From assembly GCA_046582565.1 (NCBI GenBank), contig JAYGED010000302.1:1-44270 (forward strand): a DNA stretch of 44,270 bases, given 5' to 3'. Made by a program: the position numbers and the translations under genes. The DNA comes from JAYGED01 sp046582565. GTDB taxonomy: Bacteria; Pseudomonadota; Alphaproteobacteria; JAAXGF01. Positions 39,498 through 44,270 of this stretch are shown here, piece by piece; position 1 is the first letter of the stretch; each line of letters opens with the position of its first letter. The notes beneath the pieces are model-generated. The model searched no databases and was not told where the DNA came from. It worked only from the letters and a program-made list of their open reading frames with translations.

Positions 39498-40339
39498 GGC
39501 AACGCCCGGCGGCTCTGCTGTTTCTCGCCGTCATGTTTTTCGCTCAACCGGGCCTGGCCCAAACGAGCGCGGCCGAACTTCGCGTCGTGGTGATGAATGT
39601 CGGAGAGGGCCAGGCGATCCTGTTGCGGCGGGGCGCCAGCGGCATCCTGATCGACAGCGGTGTCGCCCCGTTCGCCGATCAGCTGTTGCGGCGCATCGAG
39701 GCGCATGGGGTCACCAGCCTGGAATATTTCATTCTCACCCATCTCCATCCCGATCACGCGGGCGGGTACTTTCGCGTCCGCGAGCGCTTTCCCGAGGCCG
39801 TGCTGATCGGCAACGGCCACCCTTTGGCGGCGGACCGCCAGTCGTTCATCGTCAATCTCTACGACGATGCATTGCGCGCAGACCCGCGACGGCGGGTGAT
39901 GCGGGCAGGGGATCAGCTTGCGTGGCGGGGGGTGACCCTTAAGGCCCTCTGGCCTGACTTGGTTGCCGGTCAAAATCTCAACCGCAACTCCCTGGTTCTG
40001 TCGCTCATCCATGGCCTGAGCCGGGCGCTGTTCATAGGCGACGCGGGCGAGATTGTGGAGCGCAGGCTCATGGAGCGGGGCTTTGATCCTGGGCCGATAT
40101 CCCTCCTGGTCTCAGGCCACCACGGCATGGCGCGATCGGCAGATGCGAATTTCCTCGCCCACGTCCAGCCGCGGGTCGCGGTGATCTCGGCATCCTGGAA
40201 GATGCCCCGCTACCATCCCGGTGACGCGGTGGTCGCCCGCTTGATTGCCGCCAGCGGGCGCCTGCTGAGGACCGACGAAGACGGCGAAATATGCCTGGAG
40301 TTGGCGGCGGACAACGCCGTGCCGAAAGACTGCGACTAG
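39494..40339 (+). CDS. Secreted MBL-fold hydrolase (ComEC C-terminal-like)
   Basis: This 281-residue protein starts at ATG 39494, overlapping the vanZ-like stop as ATGA. Residues 1-22 are a signal peptide (RPAALLFLAVMFFAQPGLAQ). The metallo-beta-lactamase fold follows: VVMNVGEGQAILLRRG, ILIDSGVAP, the metal motif HLHPDH (83-88), SLVLSLIHGLSRALFIGDAG (third-ligand Asp) and LLVSGHHGMARSAD (final His). This is the same arrangement as the periplasmic nuclease-like domain of ComEC, but without its membrane channel. It is likely a periplasmic nuclease or phosphodiesterase; the substrate is unproven. The stop shares CTAG with the convergent ampG stop. Confidence 0.85.
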   Translation: MRQRPAALLFLAVMFFAQPGLAQTSAAELRVVVMNVGEGQAILLRRGASGILIDSGVAPFADQLLRRIEAHGVTSLEYFILTHLHPDHAGGYFRVRERFPEAVLIGNGHPLAADRQSFIVNLYDDALRADPRRRVMRAGDQLAWRGVTLKALWPDLVAGQNLNRNSLVLSLIHGLSRALFIGDAGEIVERRLMERGFDPGPISLLVSGHHGMARSADANFLAHVQPRVAVISASWKMPRYHPGDAVVARLIAASGRLLRTDEDGEICLELAADNAVPKDCD

Positions 40340-41652
40340 TCCGGGTCAGTCTTTCCAGCCTGAATTTTCATGGGCAGGGTCTTCATCATCCAGAGCAGCA
40401 GGATCAAGCCCGGTAGGGCGACGCCTGTGGAGACCACGAAGAAGGTCACCCAGTCGGTCTGATCGGCGAGCCAGCCGCTCATCGAGGCCAGCCAGGTCCG
40501 CCCGAACGCCATGAACGAGGTGAACAGGGCAAACTGGGTGCCCGTATAGGCCACGTTGCACAGCATGGAGAGATAGGCAACGAAGGCCGATGAGCCCATG
40601 CCGCCGGACAGGTTCTCGATGCCGATGGTGAGATAGAGAAAACTTACATCCGGGCCGATGGCGGCTTGCGCCGCGAACATCAAATTCGAGAACATCTGGA
40701 AGACGCCGAACACCAGCAGACTGGCCAGGATGCCGTAGCGCTTCACCGCCATGCCGCCGATGAACACCCCGGCCAGGGTCGCGAAGACGCCGAATATCTT
40801 GCTCACCGTAGCGATGTCGATCTTGCTGAAGCCGATCTTGATATAGAAGGGATTGGCCATCACCCCGGCGAAAGCGTCGCCCAGCTTATAGAGCAGAATG
40901 AAGGCGAGAATGGTGAAGGCGGTGGCCAGGCCGTTGCGTGTGAAGAACTCGTGGAAGGGCTCGACCACCGCTTCCTTAAGGCGCCCGCCCAGGCTCTGAG
41001 GTGCCTCGCTCGGCGCGGCGTCCAGGCCCGGCGCGGGGGCGTAGAGGGCGACAATCAGCCCGATAATCACCAGCGCCGCCATGGCGACATAGACCAGAGA
41101 CCAGTCCACCGCCTCGGCGAGGAACAAAGCGCCGGCGCCGGCGGCGATCAGCCCCAGGCGGTAGCCGGCCTGGGTCATGGCGGCTCCGGCGCCCTGCTGG
41201 TCTTCGTCGAGGATCTCGATGCGATAGGCGTCGATGACGATATCCTGGCTCGCCGAGAAGAAGGCCACGCAGAGGGCCAGGGCCGCGGTAATAAACGGCC
41301 CGGACGCCGGGTTGCTGAAGCCGAGCCCGGCGATCGAGACCATCAGGCCGAGCTGGATCACCACCATCCAGGCGCGCCGCCGCCCGAGCCTGGCGGACAG
41401 GAAGGGTAGCGCCACCCGGTCGATGAGCGGCGCCCAGACGAATTTCAGGTTGTAGGGCGTGCCGACCAGGGCGAACAGGCCGATGGCGGTCAGGGTGACG
41501 CCGGCCTCGGTGAGCCAGATCGACAGGGTCGCCCCCGATAGCAGAAGCGGCAGGCCGGAGGCGAAACCCATCAGGAAGATGATGATCAGCCGACGCTCGA
41601 AATAGACCCGCGAGGCCACCCAGAAATTTGCTGAATCGTTCATCTCATTCAT
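40336..41652 (-). CDS. ampG: AmpG-family muropeptide MFS transporter
   Basis: This 438-residue major-facilitator protein has about 12 helices. Diagnostic segments are IIIFLMGFASGLPLLLSGATLSIWLTEAGVTLTAIGLFALVGTPYNLKFVWAPLIDRV at the N-terminus (about 23-80), SASQDIVIDAYRIEILDEDQQGAGAAMTQAGYRLG, and NLSGGMGSSAFVAYLSMLCN in the second half. AmpG imports GlcNAc-anhydroMurNAc peptides for cell-wall recycling and can influence beta-lactamase induction. In its intact form the upstream phosphoesterase gene ends within the first codons of ampG (ATGAATGA). A second in-frame ATG three codons later may be used instead. Confidence 0.9.
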   Translation of the reverse strand: MNEMNDSANFWVASRVYFERRLIIIFLMGFASGLPLLLSGATLSIWLTEAGVTLTAIGLFALVGTPYNLKFVWAPLIDRVALPFLSARLGRRRAWMVVIQLGLMVSIAGLGFSNPASGPFITAALALCVAFFSASQDIVIDAYRIEILDEDQQGAGAAMTQAGYRLGLIAAGAGALFLAEAVDWSLVYVAMAALVIIGLIVALYAPAPGLDAAPSEAPQSLGGRLKEAVVEPFHEFFTRNGLATAFTILAFILLYKLGDAFAGVMANPFYIKIGFSKIDIATVSKIFGVFATLAGVFIGGMAVKRYGILASLLVFGVFQMFSNLMFAAQAAIGPDVSFLYLTIGIENLSGGMGSSAFVAYLSMLCNVAYTGTQFALFTSFMAFGRTWLASMSGWLADQTDWVTFFVVSTGVALPGLILLLWMMKTLPMKIQAGKTDPD

Positions 41653-42569
41653 CCACCGGCCTCAGCGCCCGCCAGCCGTACTCCACATAGTCCCAGTCGA
41701 TGCGGCCGCCCTCGAGGGTGACGACGGTGAAGCCCGCGTCGGGTGCCGTGCCAGGGTCCGCGCCACCATTTCCCGCTGAGCGCGCCGCCGGTGATAAAGG
41801 TCGTATCGCGCCAGCGGATCATCTCCTTGACGTGCATATGCCCTTGCAGCACGAGATGCAGATTATGGCCCCTGAACAGTTCGAGCACCTCGACGTTGTT
41901 GACCACAACCCGGTTCGGCCGGGCCGGGATGGTCGCGCCGTCGGTCGCCCCGTAGAAGCTGGTGAGCAGAGGAACATGGGTCACCACGATGATCGGCGTT
42001 TGTGTTGCCACGTGGCCCAAGTCCTGCTTCAGCCAGGCCATTTCCTCCGGCCAGATCATGCCGTGAAAGCGGTATTGATCGCCGCTGATCCGGATCGAAT
42101 CAAGAATGATGACGTGATAGCCCATCGCGTCTAATGAATAATAGGTCTTTGGGGTGCCGAGCCGGGTGCGAAACGTGGCGCGCGGGTCGGGGCTGGCCGG
42201 CGATCCGTCGTCCGGGTCCGCCGCTACCATGTCATGCGGCCCCAGGGCGCAATGGATGTCGCCCTCGATGGCGTTATGGAAGGCCATATAGGCGTTCCAG
42301 CGCGGCGTCATGGCGGCCTCGGACGGCGCCTGGAATCCGTCGGTCACCAGATCGCCGCCGCACAGCACCAGGTCGGCATTGACCCGGTTGATGGCCGCTG
42401 CCGCTTTGGCCAGGGCGAGCGGCGTATCCCACTCCGTGCGGGCATGGACATCGCTGTAGAAGACCAGTCGCAGAGAGTCATTGCCGCCACCCAAGGCCAG
42501 CCTTGGGGATGCCAGCAGGGCAGCGCCGCCGGCGGCCGCCTTGAGAACGTCGCGCCGGCCATTATTCAT
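41645..42569 (-). CDS. Calcineurin-like metallophosphoesterase with Tat-like signal, frameshifted near the 3' end
   Basis: A secreted phosphoesterase. The Tat-like signal is NNGRRDVLKAAAGGAALLAS (residues 2-21). Metal-binding motifs are YSDVHA, LCGGDLVTDG, VTHVPLL and LQGHMHVKE. As read, the frame after KWWRGPW turns into an Arg/His-rich tail and stops at 41649. Dropping one base near 41753 restores a family-typical end (TAPDAGFTVVTLEGG, then WDYVEYGWRALRPVDE) and a stop at 41645-41647. The restored stop overlaps the ampG start by 8 bp. The span 41645-42569 is 925 nt, one base more than a multiple of three, consistent with a single-base insertion. ATG at 42569 has AAAGG upstream; TTG at 42572 is an alternative. 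Substrate unknown. Confidence 0.8.
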
Positions 42570-42580
42570 CAAACAAACCT

Positions 42581-43618
42581 TTATTCATGCAGCAGCGCTT
42601 CGGTCAGGCTGGGGCCATAGCCGAACACCGCCGGCGCCCCGCCGGTATGGATGAACAGCATTGCCTTGTCCCCGCCGGCATCGTCGCGGGCAAGCCTCAG
42701 GAAGCCGGCCATGGTCTTGCCCGTATAGACCGGGTCGAGGATCAACCCTTCACAGCGCGCCGCCATCTCGATGGCCTCGATCGTGGGATCGTTGAGCTGG
42801 CCATAGCCCGGCGCCAGGTAGCGATCATCCAGGCGGATATCGCTCACCGCAACCGGCGATGCAATCCCCAGCAGATCGGCGATTTCCAGGCAACGCTTGG
42901 CAATGCGAGGTGCTTGGGCCTCGGCGTCGCGCCGTACGCAGACACCGGTCACCGGGATCATGCAGCCCAGGGCGCGCAGACCGAACAGCAGGCCGCCGTG
43001 GGTATGGCCGCTGCCCGAGGCGACGACGATTTCATCGATCACCAGCTCTTCGTCCGCCATTTGGCCGACCAATTCCCGCGCCGCATCCACATAGCCGAGC
43101 GCACCGAGGGGCGGATGGCCGGGCGCCAGATGGATGATGTAGGGGTTCTGGCCCGACTCCCTCAAGTCGCTGGCAATCTCGCCCAGGCGGGCGTCGGCGC
43201 CCACCTCGTCCTCGCCCTCGGGAAAGTCATGCAGCGTTGCGCCGAGCATTTTCTCGAGCAGCACGTTGCCCGAGCCGAGATAGGCCGGATCGGTTTTGGG
43301 AACCCGCGCCTCGTGCTGGATATGGCAATCCATGCCGAGTTTGCGCGCCGATGCCGCCGCCAGGCGCGCGAAATTCGACTGCACCGCGCCGGTAATCAGA
43401 ATGGTGTCGGCCTGGCTTGCCTGGGCCTCGCCGAAATAGAATTCAAGCTGGCGCACCTTGTTGCCGCCAAGCGCCAACCCGGTGCAGTCGTCGCGTTTGA
43501 CATAGAGCGGGCCGCCGCCGATCTGCTCGGCGAGGTTGTTCATCGCCTCGAGAGGCGTCGGGCTGTGGCCAAGCCTGGCGCGGGGCTTGTCGTCGAGGCT
43601 TCCGAGTGCCCGGTCCAT
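42581..43618 (-). CDS. D-cysteine desulfhydrase / ACC deaminase-family PLP enzyme
   Basis: This 345-residue fold-type II PLP enzyme has the Schiff-base Lys in LALGGNKVRQLEFYFGEA (about 48-65). The cofactor phosphate loop is in GAVQSNFARLAAASARKLGM, the GSGHTHGGLLFGLRALG segment is the second phosphate-contacting loop, and FIHTGGAPAVFGY is at the C-terminus. The GNKVRQLE context fits D-cysteine desulfhydrase (D-Cys to pyruvate, H2S and NH3) better than ACC deaminase, but the two are hard to separate by eye. ATG at 43618 is preferred because GAGGAGA sits 6 bases upstream; a start seven codons earlier would place that site inside the gene. The phosphoesterase and ampG genes follow on the same strand. 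Confidence 0.88.
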   Translation of the reverse strand: MDRALGSLDDKPRARLGHSPTPLEAMNNLAEQIGGGPLYVKRDDCTGLALGGNKVRQLEFYFGEAQASQADTILITGAVQSNFARLAAASARKLGMDCHIQHEARVPKTDPAYLGSGNVLLEKMLGATLHDFPEGEDEVGADARLGEIASDLRESGQNPYIIHLAPGHPPLGALGYVDAARELVGQMADEELVIDEIVVASGSGHTHGGLLFGLRALGCMIPVTGVCVRRDAEAQAPRIAKRCLEIADLLGIASPVAVSDIRLDDRYLAPGYGQLNDPTIEAIEMAARCEGLILDPVYTGKTMAGFLRLARDDAGGDKAMLFIHTGGAPAVFGYGPSLTEALLHE

Positions 43619-43707
43619 AACGCTCTCCTCAAGAATCATCCTTGAGGGGGAGTATAGAACAGCCGCTGCTGATATTTAAGAGATTGGGCGTTCAAGCCCG
43701 CGCGGGT

Positions 43708-44270
43708 TTAGTCGCCGACGGCGATCCGGCGTTTGGCGTCGTCGTCGGTGCTCGCGGTTGCGGCGGCGGCGTTTCTCGCCGCGGCCTCGAAACCGGCCGG
43801 GGTCGCGGCGACCAGGAAGCCCGACATAAACAGCAGGTTGACCAGCATGGGCAGCCTGATCTGGAGGATTTGACCCTCATCCTTGCCGCTGATGCGCAGA
43901 TCGGCGTAGCCGTGCAGCTGCACCCAGATGAGATGAGCGAGGCGCATGGCGTCGGACCAGCCGATGGTCGGCCGGTTGAGTTCGCCCATGCGGGCCGCCG
44001 CCTGGATAATCATGGCGGTGTCCTCGATCATGGCGATCACCACCAGCTCACTTGTTGTTGCGTCCCGGATCGGCGGGTGGGCGAACAAATGGCGGTAGAG
44101 GGCCGGGTTGTCCTCGGCGAAATCGAGATAGGCGCTACAGCGCCGGATCAGGCGGCCCGCGTTGCTTGAGGGATTGAGATTGGCCAGGCCCGGGTAATCC
44201 CAATTGTTGTCCGCATCATTGATCCAGCTATGCAGGCGATCGGTCTCGCGAAGCTGGACGGCGCTGATGA
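43708..44270 (-). CDS. TetR-family-like regulator, C-terminal part (cut by window edge)
   Basis: The frame is open to the right edge of the window, giving about 186 residues of the C-terminal part; the start and DNA-binding domain are outside. AYLDFAEDNPALYRHLFAHPPI and, later, DAMRLAHLIWVQLHGYADLRISGK resemble the ligand-binding domain of TetR regulators of the WHG type (WxxxHGxAxL). The N-terminal visible part (LRETDRLHSWINDADNNWDYPGLANLNP) is unusual for TetR, so an insertion or a different helical regulator is possible. It is encoded upstream of, and on the same strand as, the D-cysteine desulfhydrase-like gene, separated by 89 bp. Confidence 0.55.
   Translation of the reverse strand, partial: ISAVQLRETDRLHSWINDADNNWDYPGLANLNPSSNAGRLIRRCSAYLDFAEDNPALYRHLFAHPPIRDATTSELVVIAMIEDTAMIIQAAARMGELNRPTIGWSDAMRLAHLIWVQLHGYADLRISGKDEGQILQIRLPMLVNLLFMSGFLVAATPAGFEAAARNAAAATASTDDDAKRRIAVGD

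Noticed and set aside
43697..43706. CCCGCGCGGG palindrome just after the TetR-like stop, as a terminator
   Set aside because: There is no T-run on the minus strand after it and no loop in the palindrome, so an intrinsic terminator is not supported.
1..44270. CRISPR array, prophage or insertion sequence
   Set aside because: No regularly spaced repeats, cas genes, phage structural genes or transposase genes are visible.

Overview
The window looks like an alphaproteobacterial chromosome segment, probably Rhodospirillales-like. The reasons are gene content and order: ftsK followed by lolA; a CnoX / LON-domain / Trm112-like / DUF971 block beside a UbiH-family hydroxylase; high-GC codon use; and many 4-base start/stop overlaps. 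This placement is inferred from family knowledge, not from a search. The first 17 bases match the 3' end of the Illumina TruSeq read-1 adapter, so the left edge is almost certainly a contig end and those bases are not genomic. The right edge cuts a TetR-like gene.

Layout. 1-2.3 kb: a ribbon-helix-helix-like protein, a STAS protein, a VOC protein and a secreted TPR protein. 2.65-3.9 kb: folC. 3.9-17.8 kb (minus): an 11-gene, nearly gapless set. Read 5' to 3', it encodes a MurG-like glycosyltransferase, two GT4 glycosyltransferases, a histidine phosphatase, a second MurG-like glycosyltransferase, a polysaccharide deacetylase-like protein, a PH-like membrane protein, a complete peptide/Opp-type ABC importer (fused ATPase, binding protein, two permeases) and a sphingosine-1-phosphate-lyase-like PLP enzyme. 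Divergent from it (18.2-21.3 kb, plus) are a very unusual 896-residue ABC exporter-like protein and a small cyclic-nucleotide-binding-domain protein. 21.3-26.7 kb: GNAT, xthA, a class I amidotransferase, a putrescine-type aminotransferase with a PuuD-like hydrolase, and a fatty acid hydroxylase/sterol desaturase. 26.7-33.3 kb: HAD dehalogenase, MATE, lolA, ftsK, amidase. 33.4-35.9 kb: arsR-arsM, then ubiH. 36-38.8 kb: DUF971, Trm112-like, LON-domain, CnoX and YbaK/ProX-like genes. 38.9-44.3 kb: tRNA-Gly(GCC), a vanZ-like frame broken by an amber codon, an MBL-fold protein, ampG, a frameshifted metallophosphoesterase, a D-cysteine desulfhydrase-like gene and the partial TetR gene.

The best candidate for an undescribed system is the 3.9-21.3 kb locus. 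Glycan-building and glycan-trimming enzymes are encoded opposite an exporter-like ABC protein whose nucleotide-binding domain has lost the usual Mg-coordinating side chains (Walker A Ser/Thr is Glu, Q-loop Gln is Ala, Walker B Asp is Ala) but keeps the P-loop Lys, signature, catalytic Glu and H-loop His. The same domain carries a roughly 270-residue insertion with two extra copies of the post-Q-loop motif. A cNMP-binding partner follows directly. A plausible reading is a regulated cell-envelope glycan or glycolipid assembly and export locus coupled to peptide or oligomer uptake; no substrate can be read from the sequence.

Other points of note are a 10-bp inverted repeat that could sequester the ribosome-binding site of the polyamine aminotransferase, an ArsR operator/promoter implying a leaderless arsR mRNA, and a GGGACAC...TACTTAATT tract resembling sequences found near REP-associated transposases. 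No CRISPR array, prophage, integrase or insertion-sequence transposase is visible.
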